DNA of 64,000 nucleotides from Sesamum alatum (lineage: Eukaryota > Streptophyta > Magnoliopsida > Lamiales > Pedaliaceae): NCBI GenBank assembly GCA_034509735.1, contig JACGWO010000002.1, positions 22,491,636 to 22,555,635 on the forward strand. Direction: 5' to 3'. Of the stretch, positions 34,474-46,025 are shown one piece after another; within the stretch, counting starts at the first letter, position 1, and every line of letters begins with the position of its first letter. The notes beneath the pieces were generated by a model, which was given only the letters and a program-made list of their open reading frames with translations, searched no databases and was not told the origin of the DNA. The position numbers were made by a program, and so were the translations under genes.

Positions 34474-34892
34474 ATGGCCCAGATCCAGCCCCGCCACGAC
34501 CCGCAGAAGCAGCAGCTCTCCCACCAGGTGGCGAAAACCACCACCGCCGTGACCCTGGGCGGCTCTCTCATGGTCCTCTCCGGGCTGACGCTCGCAGCCA
34601 CTGTAATCGGCCTGGTCTTGGCCACCCCACTGCTTGTGATATTCAGCCCTGTCCTCGTCCCTGCCGCCATAACCCTTTTCTTGATCCTCGCCGGTTTCGT
34701 CACAGCGGAGGCTTCGGAGCCACCGCCAGCTTCGTTTTCTACTGGATGTACAAATACGCTACTGGAAAGCACCCCATCGGGGCAGACCAGCTGGACCGCG
34801 CACGCGAGAAGCTCGCCCACGCCGCGCATGATGTTAAGGAGAGGGCGGAGCAGTTTGGACAGCAGCACGTTAAGGGAAGCCAGGGAACTTAA
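34474..34892 (+). pseudogene. Oleosin (low-molecular-weight type) with one frameshift
   Basis: Oleosins coat seed oil bodies. The start ATG at 34,474 (MAQIQPRHD) gives a short hydrophilic N-terminus of about 26 residues, then the long hydrophobic hairpin with the proline knot P-x5-S-P-x3-P at residues 52-63 (P52, S58, P59, P63). After residue 77 the frame breaks. From about 34,707 another frame continues the family pattern ([13 protein letters not shown], then [18 protein letters not shown]) to TAA at 34,890-34,892. One base is missing around 34,705-34,707; with it the product would be 139 residues without the 18-residue insert of the high-weight class. No intron. The upstream in-frame ATG at 34,324 lies inside the promoter and was rejected. 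This is either a young pseudogene or a sequencing error, since the rest looks intact. Confidence 0.93.
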
Positions 34893-36299
34893 AATTGCGT
34901 TTTAGACGAATCAATCGTTTCATAACGATTTGTGTTTATTAAAATTTGTACCTTGTTTGGTGTGTTCTACTTGTGTGTATGTCAGTGTCTGTGTCTGGCT
35001 GTGTGTGTGTAATTCTGGGTGCTTAACAATTTGTGTTCTTAACTGTGGATGGTTCTGCAAGTAATCTTAATTAGTTCCCTTTGTTTCTTCTGTCATTATT
35101 TTGTTGTTTTTGGCATCTGAATGTTGCAGGAATAAAAGGAAATTTTGTTCGAAAAATCCTTACCTTTCATATTTAAACCGGATTTAGTGGAACCAAATCT
35201 TTGTTATATAGTTCATCATTTGTTTTTTTAAATGTTCACATTTGTATTGTAAATGTAATATACTTATAATATTAGGTTTGGCGCGTTCCCCATACTCTCG
35301 GTATGACGAGGAACACTTCATTAGTGGGACCCCTTTTATGTTGAGATGGCATCATTCGACTATCTGGTCTGAAACATTTGAAACAGGTGTGCCATTTCCT
35401 TTACATGGTTTTAGGCAATATTGTGTTGCATGCCTGAATTCATCAGAAAGATGAGGTAAATGGTAGGCATATGCTTGTCTTTTGTGGAAAATTCTAGTCT
35501 GAATGAGGTTGGGTGAAATTCAATCCGAGTAGGATTAAGTAGCTATGTAATTGATCATTTTTTTTTTTAAATTATATACTAATTACACACTTATTTTAGG
35601 TTTTTTGTTTAAGTGTACCTTAATCGCAGCACTTATTTTAGTTCCGTGGCAAACCCGATATCCAGGTTAGAATTTCCCCCCTTTTGGTTGCTAGGGCGGT
35701 GAATTGATTAGGCAAGAATCTGTGATCACGTGAATCTTGGCCCTGATTTCACCAAGGTATTATGGGGTTTAGATTTTTAGCGGAGAGTATTTTTCTACCT
35801 GTTAGTGTTTATGCCACTTAAACTACATTTGGAACTGACTAAATGATTGGGAGTTTGAATTAATTACAGTAAGATATTTGTTACGTGATTTGGGAGTTTA
35901 TGAGAGTAGGCAAAATTTCATTTCTAGCAAGTACAGGTATGTTGCACTTTCCGGTCCTTCCTCTTTAATTTAGAAAATTACAATGCGCTTGTCAGTCCTC
36001 TTTTTTTTTAAAAATTACATTTGATCATGCAAGTTCTATAACTTGATACATCGAGTGTTGTAAGTATTTTAGTTATCAAATTAAATCCTACGTTAATACG
36101 TATAAAATTAATTTGGTATTTATAATTTATTAAATTTGACAACCTTAGTTTTGGTTGGAAGAAAAAATGTGTTCCTCGTGTGCGTTGCGATGGGTCAGAT
36201 GCAAATAAGTTGACTATTCTCGAAAATAGGGTAGAACACCCCTCGGATCCGCGGTGTGTCACACGCGCCGCTATTTATACTGTTGGGGTTTAATTTTGT
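34893..36299. other. Oleosin 3' flank and AT-rich intergenic DNA
   Basis: A possible polyadenylation signal AATAAA lies at 35,131-35,136, 239 bp past the stop. The remainder is AT-rich with scattered TG repeats (about 34,970-35,015). I see no further gene; small ORFs here have no recognisable motifs. Confidence 0.55.
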
Positions 36300-36452
36300 C
36301 AATATAAATTAATTTGCATATTTATTTAGTAAATTGTTAGATCTTATTTGTTATACATACATCTAATGATCGAAATTAAAAAAATAAATAAGTGAACGGT
36401 TAAAAGCCAATAGATTAATTTGCATATTTATTTATGAATCGTTAGGTCTTTC

Positions 36453-36615
36453 TTGTTATACATTTAACGGTTAAAATTTAGGTCTTTTTTGTTATACATT
36501 TAACGGTTAAAATTTAAAAAAAATAAATGAATGGTTAGATTTTGTTATATTTTTGTTATACATTTAACGGTTAAAATTTAAAAAAAATAAATGAATGGTT
36601 AGATTTTGTTATATT
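36453..36615. repeat. 64-bp tandem repeat
   Basis: Two near-identical 64-bp units (each with GTTATACATTTAACGG) start near 36,488 and 36,552. They are preceded by a 35-bp partial unit at 36,453 and more diverged copies back to about 36,300. Confidence 0.85.
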
Positions 36616-36689
36616 CGAATTAAACGGATGATTTTGGAACAGTAAAGAGATCACTGGATGATTTTGGACCTCGAGTAGGAACGGTTATT

Positions 36690-37350
36690 GAACGGTCAGC
36701 CTTCCGGTTAAACTAGAGGCGTTCCTAATATTTAGGAACGATTCTGCGCGCCTTGATTGTTCCTATATTGGAATGGTTTGTGGCGTACAATGTAGAAATC
36801 GTTCCTAATTACCTTTGTATGTATGAATATAATTTGTGTATTTGGAACACCTTGTTAATATTTGGAATGGTCACATGTAACGTAAATCAGGTAAATTGGA
36901 ACTTCGTTGGAACATGGATTCCAACGGACCAAATATATTGGAGATACATTTCTGCACTGATTCTGGAATGCAAATTGGAACGGTGCATTATAAGTTTGGG
37001 GATAGATTTTGGAACTTCGTTGGAACACACGTAGACCTGCTTTGCTAGGGAATATAGGAACGAATAATCTTTATTTGGAATACGTGCTTGGACCAATTTT
37101 AGGTTTCTCGATTGAGAACACTATATATACCACGAAATCATTGAGTTTGGACTAATATTAGGAACGGTCTGCCCCTATTTGGAATTCCTTTTTATACGGT
37201 TTTAGGAACGATGGTCCACCTAATTAGGAATTCTTTTGTATACCATTTTAGGAACGGTCGGCTCATTAAACTGATAACAAGTTGGAACGGTTACGTCAAT
37301 TTTTATGAGCTCCATGACCGTCTAAAGGACCGTTCCTAAATAAATGAATC
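36690..37350. repeat. GGAACGG repeat array, left
   Basis: Repeated GGAACGG, GGAACG and CCGTTCC motifs at irregular spacing, in both orientations. Likely subterminal transposase-binding repeats of the CACTA element. Confidence 0.75.
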
Positions 37351-37499
37351 ATTAAAAAAAATATATAATAATAATAATATTATTAAAATATATATTAAAT
37401 TATTAATAATATTTTTGAATTTGGTTAAATAATTATTATTTAAATACAAAAATGCATAATTTGGAAATAAAAAATATATTAAATAAAAATATTATCCAA

Positions 37500-39024
37500 T
37501 TTAATTACAAAAAATTGTTTACCCCCTCGTCGTGGTCCATATCGTCATTGTCTGGAGGGAGGGGGGAAGGTCTGTCGGAGGCCGTGACGGGTCGGCAGCG
37601 GAGTTGTTGGTCTGCAGGGTCTTCATCATACCCATCATATCGACCATCATCTCCTTCAGCCCGACCATGCGATCCTCCAAGTCCGACGCTGGCCGTGGGT
37701 GGCGGTGGTGATATCAAAACCAAGACACCCTGCCCTTGATCTTGCCCTCGACTGCAGTCAGCCACAACTCTTGCTTGGTCTGCGCCACCGAGCCCTCTGA
37801 TTCGGCCAGACGATCCCCAGGATCGGTCGTGGCCTGAGACTGGTGATCCTCCAACAACTTTTGGAACGTATCCTGCAAAAATAATAAATTATTATTATTA
37901 TTATTAATTCCAAAACATAAAAGAAAATAAATTTGAAAATGTAATTCAAAGCTTATTGCGACCTCCGGTGCCCTCGAGCCGCTCAAGCCACCGTCGGCCT
38001 TCTTTTTGTAGCATCTGGAGAATAACTCCACCTGCTTGACTGACCGACCGAGCTATGTAAAAAAAACAGGAACAGTCATTACAATTTTAATTTAATAATG
38101 ATGAATACTTTTAAAAAAATAAAATTTCTTGCCATCTTCCTCTTGTGCATCCTGACGGAGGCAGAACCCCCGCGGTACATAGTAGAGGATGCGGTTGGGT
38201 TAGTGGATCGGTTGGCCTTATTCTTGGCGCACTCGTCCTTGAACTTCTTATTGTCCCAGCACAGCAGGAGCTGCCGCTAGACTTCGTTCGCCAGCCAGAG
38301 AGGCTTTATCAGAGACTGTTTGGGGATGACGAACTTCTTGCGGAGGAACTTCCTCACAAACATATGGAAGATCTTAAACACGGAGTTGTCTTTGCAGTCC
38401 CACCAGTACGTGATCTGAAAAAAAAAATTGTTAAAATATTTAATATGAAAATTCAATTGAGACCATTAAACTGAAATTAAAGTATGTTACCTTCAGGCTC
38501 TCGAACCAGAAATGTTAGTGCTCTAGCGGCACCTAGCGCAAACAGCCCCAAGGGTGGGGATTGTGTCCTCGCACCACCGCGTACATGCGCTCGTGTATCT
38601 TCCGCTCAGCCTTGAAATTATATAATAATTAGAGTGACATAAAAATAATAATTTAAATTACAGAAATATTTAAAAATATATATATATATATATACCTGGC
38701 GTCGGTGAGGGTGATATACTGGTGTGCGGATGGTTGGGGGAGTGGTGGGGCTGGTAGGGGTGGTGCAGCCCATGGACGGGCCGGATCTACCACCGATGCG
38801 GGAGGAGATGGTCCGACAGCCTCCTCGACAGGTGCAGGAGTAGACGGATCGGGCTGTTGATCCGGCCGTGGTGTTGCAGGTGCCTGCTCTGCTGGTGGTG
38901 GTGGTGGGGGTGGTCGGAATACTGCTTTCTCACCGTGGGAAGCAACACCCGCCGGCATTGTGGCCGCTGAGCCACGACAGTGACCACGTCCACCTCCTCG
39001 AGATGGAAAATCCTGACGAGACAT
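37500..39024 (-). pseudogene. Transposase_24-like (Plant_tran, En/Spm) gene remnant
   Basis: On the minus strand a proline-rich first exon starts MSRQDFPSRGG at 39,024. GT-AG borders are visible near 38,697 (donor), 38,611 (acceptor), 38,489 (donor), 38,417 (acceptor), 38,052 (acceptor) and 37,870 (acceptor). Diagnostic pieces are CWDNKKFKDECAKNKANR (about 38,250-38,200), QVELFSRCYKKKADG (about 38,035-37,990) and ELWLTAVEGKIKGRV (about 37,775-37,730), matching the conserved order of this CACTA-encoded family. In-frame stops in exons 2 and 3 show decay. The domain accompanies the Tnp2 transposase in plant CACTA elements; its biochemical role is uncertain. Confidence 0.72.
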
Positions 39025-39699
39025 GATCTACATGTTTTTTGTAAAAAATATTAGTGGTATGAATTTTTAAAAAAATATAAGTATCAATTTATTTTTTAAT
39101 AATGATAATTTTCTAAATTTTCAAAATAAAAATGTAAAGTATGACCCAAAATTCTATACTATGTCCCAAAATTAATCTAATAAATGGATACTAAATCCCA
39201 AAATTTTATGAAATTCTCCCTACAATGTATACTAAATTCCAAAATTCTTTCCTTAAATGTATCACATCAATTTACACAAATTACAGAAAATTCACTACTT
39301 ACATAAATTACAGAAAATTCAATAATTTACATAAATTACATAAAATTAAACAATTTACATAAATTTACATCATAGAAAAATGTACATGCATTTTCAGAAA
39401 TTACAAAACAGAAGGAAAAAAAAAAGTAGGGTTTTTGGAAGCCCTACTTGATAGTGATGCTGGTGGCGGCGGCTGAGGTGGGTGCATAGGCTGAGGCGGC
39501 GAGATGGAGGTTGCAGATGGGGACGGAGGTGGGGCATGGCGACGAGTGATGGAGGCGGCGGACGGTGATGGGGGATGGAGGCGGCGACGGATGGTGGTGG
39601 CTTGTAGAGAGAGAGAGAGAGAGAGAGAGAGGTTAGAGAGAGAGAGAGTGAAAGCAGAACTGAGGAAAAATCTACCAAGTGTTGTATTTATATAAGAAA
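39025..39699. repeat. AT-rich spacer and (GA)n microsatellite
   Basis: AT-rich spacer with repeated ACATAAATTAC-type motifs at about 39,300-39,370. A (GA)n run at 39,605-39,631 is followed by a second GA block to 39,648. The serine/leucine-rich ORF opposite it is a by-product of the microsatellite. Confidence 0.7.
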
Positions 39700-40970
39700 T
39701 TTAGAACGGTCGTGTTTTGACGTAACCACTCCTAAGCCCGGTCCTAATGAAAAAAACAACATCGTTTTGTTATAAAAACGATGACTTATATGACCATTTA
39801 CTGATAATGTACTTCATAGGAACGCTCCATTAATACTTAAACTGTTACTATAGTCATTCCTAAAATACAAAACGACGTCGTTTGTAGACCTGTAAATGTT
39901 GATTGTTCCTATCCATAGGTGACCGTTCCTATATGCATTGCAAAATTTTTTTATCTTCTTAGATAATAAATATAAATTAAGAAAAACACGTTCCGAACAC
40001 GTGTATGATCGAAGAAAGGTATACAATTGACAATTTAAAGAATTTGAAAAATATAAAATAATTATATAAAAATTACCACACGTTCACAACGAGAAGTATA
40101 TTTGTATAATTAAGTTTGTTAGTGGTTCACATATTGAACTAGCATCATGTATTGTTGTACTGCATCATGAAATCAGACCGTCAAAATTACAATCAGACCG
40201 TTGGATGTGATTTAACACAACAACAATACATTATATGCGGTTTAGAAAAATTTTGGTAAGCAGATATCGAGATATCGTTCTCGGTCAGTATTCGTCATCA
40301 GAAAAATCATTGCATCCTTCAATCCGGCCATCTAATTCAAAATCAGACGGGTAGATACGAAATCTTAGTCATAATCTTGTATGTGTTTAAAAATGGTGTC
40401 GATCCGACTCACGGATGTTGCGATATCGTCAGAATTAGGTAAAATACACAATATAGTAACACAATTGGGAATGACTGGAATTGCCTTAGGAACGGTTTAA
40501 TATAGTGATAACATAGGAACGGTTACGGGTTATATATAGAAACGATTAGCATCCACTTTTAGTTAGGAACAGTTGGATATAAAACGACTGCTCCAAAATT
40601 CAATTTTCCCACCAATTTTTCATTGGGTGCCAAAACCAAAAATTGGGCCTTCATCTAGAACGGTCACTCAATTATTATGACCATTCCTAATTCAAACTTG
40701 GAGCCTATTTTTCAGTGGGCACCAAATTAAAAAATTATACCTGTAGTAGGAACAATCAATGTAATATAGTGACCGTTCCTAATTTAAATTTTCCTGAAGT
40801 TTTTTAAAGTAGGCGCCAAATTGAAAAGTTGTATTTGTAATAGGAATGGTCGTTGGAAATGCTAACCGTTCCTAATTCAAAATTTCCTGATTTTTTTTTC
40901 ATTTGGCGCCTACTTGAAAAAAATTGTACCTGTACTAGGGAACGGCGGTGGTATATAATGACCGTTCCAA
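39700..40970. repeat. GGAACGG repeat array, internal
   Basis: About a dozen CCGTTCC/GGAACGG-type motifs, several in repeats carrying GGCGCC-like words and AATTTTCCTGA. An internal array of a subterminal-type repeat is unexpected in one simple element. Confidence 0.7.
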
Positions 40971-41077
40971 TTTTTAAAAATTTAATCTATTTTATTAAAA
41001 TATAAAATATATATATATATATATATAATATAATGCTTGAAATAAGGTTTATAAAAAAACAACTATCCACTGAATTA

Positions 41078-42485
41078 TCAATAAGTCTCTTCCTCGGTTT
41101 CAGCCTCGTCAAAGCTATCTCCGCCATCTTCATCATCGGATTCACCATTTGGCGAGCGCGATGTCCTTCCTCCATGTTGTAATATGGACAGATCAACGAC
41201 TAGCTGTATTCCCGCTGGGTCATGAAGTTCAAACGTTAGGTTGTCTGTACCAACATTTGGATTAGATACGACTTCATCCATCTGATAGACAACCTCGGTC
41301 CATCGCGAGTCATCAATTACTCTTCGAGACTTGATTTTGCAAACAACTTTTCAGTCGACTTTGTCTCTCATCATGCTCGGGTAATCCGCGTAGTAGACTT
41401 GTACTACTTGTTGAGCTAGTATGAATGGTTGATTCTTTTGGTAGAGCTTTTTTAAGTTGACATCAACGATGTGATAACGAGGGTGTATCTTCATGCCTCT
41501 AACCGAATCGACCCCAACGATAATTAAACAATACAATGTTCATGTCTGGAATAAATGGGTAATCTAACTGAATTATCTCTTCCAGATTCGTAGAAGTCAG
41601 AATCCGTGTCTGTATATGATGAGCTTTTTGACACAAACACCACAATTCATTGTTGACTTCCCGACATTGTGACGTTCAGTGTGGAAATTGAAGCCATTGA
41701 CGAAGACGGGTACGTCGTCACTTCTGCTCTAGGGCTCCAATAATGCAACTTCAACAATTCATCGTCTGTGTGATTCAATTCGGGTTTTACCTGCAATTCA
41801 TCATATAGCAATTGAAATAATTCATAAGAAATTGAGCAGATCGATAGTCGTAATTTATAAGAAAGTGACACTTACACGAAGCTTGAACCAATCCTTGAAT
41901 TGAGTTGCCACTAGTTGATCAATTATTAGGTCTTCCGAATGGTGTTGCTCGTACAGTTCATTCAAGAATGATCTGTATCAATAAAATTGATAATTATAAA
42001 TATACATGTTGAAATTGAAATGAAGGCTTGAGAGAGTTAAGTTTGTATAAAAAACTTACTCGTAGTACAACACAATTACTTCACAATTACACAATACGTA
42101 CATCTTGATAACATGAACTTCCTCACCGCTCAACCATCTCTTCTTTGAGGCACCACTTGCTCGGCCCGGGTGATTGAAATGAGCCGTACTATTCGATCAT
42201 CGTTGCTGTGAGATCATCGTTCCGACCGAGTCTGCTTCGCTTGCAGAGAATGTGCGGTTCAAAGTAGTGAGAAGAGAAAAGCCCGATTTCTTCGACAGTA
42301 TAAGCCTCTACAATTGATGCCTCAACGTGTGCTTTTTCACCTTCTTCTTCAAATCGCGTAGGAATATATTCGTACAAGTATTTATTAAAATGTAAATTAA
42401 TTGCACTTAAAAATAATATATTTAACAGTAAATTTTCTGGTGTACGTAGTTAATTACCTCTCAAATGGGTACATCCACCTGTAAA
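41078..42485 (-). pseudogene. CACTA Tnp2 transposase C-terminal remnant (DUF4218/DUF4216)
   Basis: Minus-strand pieces in order: RWMYPFER (about 42,480-42,458, the DUF4218 end), SIVEAYTVEEI (about 42,320), a GRASGASKKRWL linker (about 42,165-42,130), an exon with YEQHHSEDL (about 41,960-41,885) bounded by GT-AG introns, FVNGFNFHTERHNVGKSTMNCGV (about 41,715-41,650), and DUF4216 (YHIVDVNLKKLY, QPFILAQQVVQVYY, 41,490-41,395), ending in an acidic tail (ESDDEDGGD). Frameshifts and stops are present. The catalytic N-terminal two thirds are absent. Confidence 0.75.
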
Positions 42486-42559
42486 ATGAAGGGGGACATA
42501 TATATATAAAAAAATATTGGAATAGGATTGCATATTATTTGAAACACTAAACTAACCGT

Positions 42560-43165
42560 TGAAATATAGCCGTTGCTCCATCATTAGGAACGGTCTCTGG
42601 CACGGACATAATAACGGTAAAGTTACCGTTGTAATATTGCTGTTTGTGCATATTTGGAACGATCGTCTGCACACATAATCGTTTATGTAAGCAGACCGTT
42701 CCTAATAGTAGCACATTTTGGAACGATTTTTGGAACCACCCCTTGATTTTTAAATACCCACAATTTGGAACGAACATTGCATTACATTATTCACTCAAGG
42801 CGTAAAAGAGTCTCATTTAGCACTACATGTTGGAACGGTCGTGCATGCGTTCCAAATCGACCCGAGCTTTGGAACACGGCTAGGAGCGGTCCCTTTTCCT
42901 GGTCAAATAACCGTTTCAATTTTCACATACGTGTTCCAAATGGAATACCAAAATATATCCGGTCCTTTTTTGGAACGGTAATAGGTTTACATATTGGCAC
43001 ACATATATGACACACAAATAGGAACGGTAAAGCCGTTCCTACACGTTCTGACTCTGATTAATATGAAAGTGACTTCAGCAACGGGTTACCGTTTCACAAC
43101 AGTTCCAGTTACCATTTCTATTTGGAGCGGGATTTGGAACGGTCATATTAAACCGTCCCAATAAC
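42560..43165. repeat. GGAACGG repeat array, right subterminal
   Basis: Dense GGAACGG/CCGTTCC motifs ending just inside the CACTA terminus, as expected for subterminal repeats. Confidence 0.8.
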
Positions 43166-43166
43166 C

Positions 43167-43181
43167 ATATTTTTTGTAGTG
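43167..43181 (-). repeat. CACTA terminal repeat
   Basis: The reverse complement begins CACTACAAAAAATA. The flanking three bases at 43,182-43,184 are ATA; the partner end was not found. Confidence 0.75.
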
Positions 43182-43707
43182 ATATACATATATACACATA
43201 AAATATAATATATATTTATATATAAATAAAGTATAATATATATTTAAATATAAATAAATATATGTGATTTTAAAGATTTATAAATTATATTTAAATATAT
43301 ATAAGTATATTTAATTTTAAAATATAGGTTTGTAATATTGACAAGATTTGAACCCGCGTCCAATATAAGAGATGGGATCTAATAGTGAATAGTTCAGGGT
43401 TAAAAATGACAATTCATAATTATACTATAAAAAAATAGCAAAATGCACGTGTGGTGCACGTAATGCATGGAGGGGGTGTTTTGCCCTATTTTGGAGATCA
43501 CATGGGGGGGGGGGGGGGGGTTTAGTACTTATTTTTCATAGGGGGTATTTTAAATATTTCTAAAAATACAAGGGGCTAAATTGCATTTTAACCGTCATTG
43601 TAAGGTTCAATTTCAGGACCTGATTCATGAATTAAGATCTAATCTATAAAATCCATTTTTATTCGCGCATCAAATTTGTTCTCATGGTTTATTTTTTTGG
43701 AGAAAAA
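43182..43707. other. AT-rich DNA with a G17 tract
   Basis: AT-rich simple sequence to about 43,330, then a stretch with a run of 17 G at 43,504-43,520. No gene seen. Confidence 0.6.
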
Positions 43708-45020
43708 TGTAATTTTAGTCTTATAATTAGGAGGGTGGCAATCTTGGTTCTATTTAAATTTAAAATTTGTGATCTGGTTATGTAATTTTAAAAATCGTGG
43801 CGATATTGGTCCTTTTTCCGCCGGAACATTCTACGTCATATGTTATGTCAGCACCTAAATTGAGGTTTTTTCAGTAAATTCGATGATGTCGTAGTACACG
43901 TTGTAATTTTCAAGTGTAATTTGGTCATGTATCTTTTAGAAATTAGGTCATTTAATTTAGTAATCTATCTTTTAGATTAGTTAGAATTTTGGTCTGTAAA
44001 TCCAGCTAGTGACCAATTTGATCTTTTATGATGAACCTTGATAGACTTATCACATGCTTTTAATTAGGTATAACATACATGCTTTCGAAGTAAAATTAAG
44101 TCTCCATGAATTTCATACCTTGGTTTGACCGCTTTGTCATTAGTTTCAAACTCTGAATTTTATAGATTTCTTCCAACAACATTATAGTAACAGATGTTCG
44201 TACATTACTTGGCATCTTGTAGCAAACAAATGTTATAATTCTCAAGATTTGGAATAGAATATTAGTAAAGAGAGATTAATCTGGTAAATTTATGAGATGC
44301 TATAGCTCCTAGAAAGAACTCGGGGACAAAGAAGTTTTCTCAAGACTTAAGAGAGATCTGAGGGCAATTTTAAAATTATGGATATAGGTTAATCCATATA
44401 CCTGTAAAAATAGTATTCTTGAATCAAAAGATGGACAAGATCTGTCTTTGTTGGTGCTTTACTTGGATTTTTGATTGAAGACTTTAGTTGTTGTTTGTTG
44501 CTGAATGAGCCAAGTACTTGTGAACTATCTGTTGTTGTAGTGTGGTTGAAAGAAGTTCATAAAATCAAGGGCTTGGGATACCTGGTGGCAAGGTAGTGAA
44601 ACCAAGGTATGAAGTTTACTGAGACACATCATATTACTTCAGAAGTATGTTGGTGTAATTAAAAGCATATGAAATGACTTTGGAGCTTTTATTATAGAAA
44701 GTCAAAATTGTCAATGATTATGCTTAAGGATCAAAATCACTACTATTTTGAAAGCTAGATGACTAAAATCACTACATCGAAAGCTAAAGGATCAAAATTA
44801 CCTATCCCTTAAAGATACAGGACCAAAAAATTGCAATTAAAAATTACAATTTGGACTGCCATATCACTCAATTTAACTGACATGGCTGATGAGTGCAATT
44901 TTTTGCCAATTAGTCAGAAAGGACTGAAATTGCCACAATTTCTTAAGTGGTTGGACTAAATTAATTTTTTTGATTTAAACAGGACCAAAATTATCAAAGA
45001 TTTTAGAAGTTTTGGGGTCA
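43708..45020. mobile_element. Long imperfect inverted-repeat element, unclassified
   Basis: The sequence from about 43,708 to 44,050 and the reverse complement of about 44,690-45,020 share an ordered set of words: GTGGC(G/A)AT, a T-rich TTGGTCCT box, an ATGTCAGC/ATGTCAGT box, GTAATTTT and TGTATCTTT. Between them lies about 640 bp with no coding signal. Long TIRs suggest a Mutator-like or foldback non-autonomous element. Exact ends and a target duplication were not established. Confidence 0.45.
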
Positions 45021-46025
45021 CCTTAGAAGCCTGTAAATTTTAATTTTTCGATCAGTGGAACCTATAAAGACTTCGACATCAATGTGTCTATTAGAGAAGG
45101 ATTGGAGAAGAAGATTCACTATCATCCAAAGGAGGGTAAGACCACCCGAGCGGCCATATAGGTCGGCTCCAGATCCTCTATTCCAAATGCCTACTCCATC
45201 TCCTATTGCTCCTATAGATTAATTGACATGTGAAAAATGATATATTAGGAACATGTGTCGTAAAAGTTGTGGACCCAAAGAAAGAAAATCAAGAATTTTC
45301 ATCCAAATAAAACTTAAAAGATTATATATAATATATATATATATATATATATGAGAGGGAAAATATTAGAAGAAGACAATAATTATTTTTGTCATTACAA
45401 GAAAGTAGATTTATCAAAAAAAAATATTTAATACATTTCAAAGTTTTAGTGGACATAATTATTTTGTAAAAACTATAATTAGCAATAATTATTTTTAATT
45501 ATGGTTGCTTATAGGATATTTTCAATTTCATCTCATCCGAGTAGGACAAAAGTTTATTTGCTTGTGAGAAAATTACTATTCATAACTTACGAAAAAAATA
45601 TTTCAAACGCATGTAAATAACTTTGTTTTTTAATATAAAGCAACCTTTTAATATATGAACTTTTTAATACCTTGATGTCTAAACTTTTGGCTGCAACTTT
45701 CAGAATAAGGGTTTGAAATTTTTGTTGCAAGTTCAGACATCAGATAGCACAATTTTTAATTTTTTCAAAATTCCTTTATATTAAAAATTTCCATCAAAAT
45801 TCAAGAATTGTGAAAGTAGCATTACAAACCTCGATCAGTGAGCTATTATGCACTCTTTCAAGGGGTCCGGGCATTACTAAATATGAGACTCTATAAATGC
45901 ATTCAATCGTCAAAAAAGAGGATTTGATTGAAGAATATTATAATGTTTTAAAAGCTACATTTATGTACTCATTAGTCTATAATTTAATTCTAGGGGATAA
46001 TTAAAATCAACATAAAAGTATTAAA
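45021..46025. other. AT-rich intergenic DNA
   Basis: It contains an (AT)n microsatellite at about 45,322-45,352. No gene or structured repeat recognised. Confidence 0.55.

Larger units (their letters stand above)
36690..43181 (-). mobile_element. Degenerate CACTA (En/Spm) transposon
   Basis: The right end at 43,167-43,181 is TATTTTTTGTAGTG-like; its reverse complement begins CACTACAAAAAAT, the CACTA terminus. Three zones of GGAACGG/CCGTTCC repeats lie at about 36,690-37,350, 39,700-40,970 and 42,560-43,165, typical of CACTA subterminal arrays. Two minus-strand gene remnants (Tnp2-like C-terminal part and Transposase_24) lie between them. No left terminus was found, so the left border is set by the last repeat. 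The three arrays could mean two elements side by side. Confidence 0.75.

Noticed and set aside
34419..34868. 149-codon minus-strand ORF opposite the oleosin
   Set aside because: It is the antisense shadow of a GC-rich coding region with no similarity of its own.
36651..36670. Possible left CACTA terminus (CACTGGATG)
   Set aside because: Only the first four bases fit. It does not pair with the right end at 43,181, and the adjoining GGATGATTTTGGA is a local repeat.
39394..39678. 94-codon Ser/Leu-rich ORF
   Set aside because: Most of it is translation of the (GA)n microsatellite.
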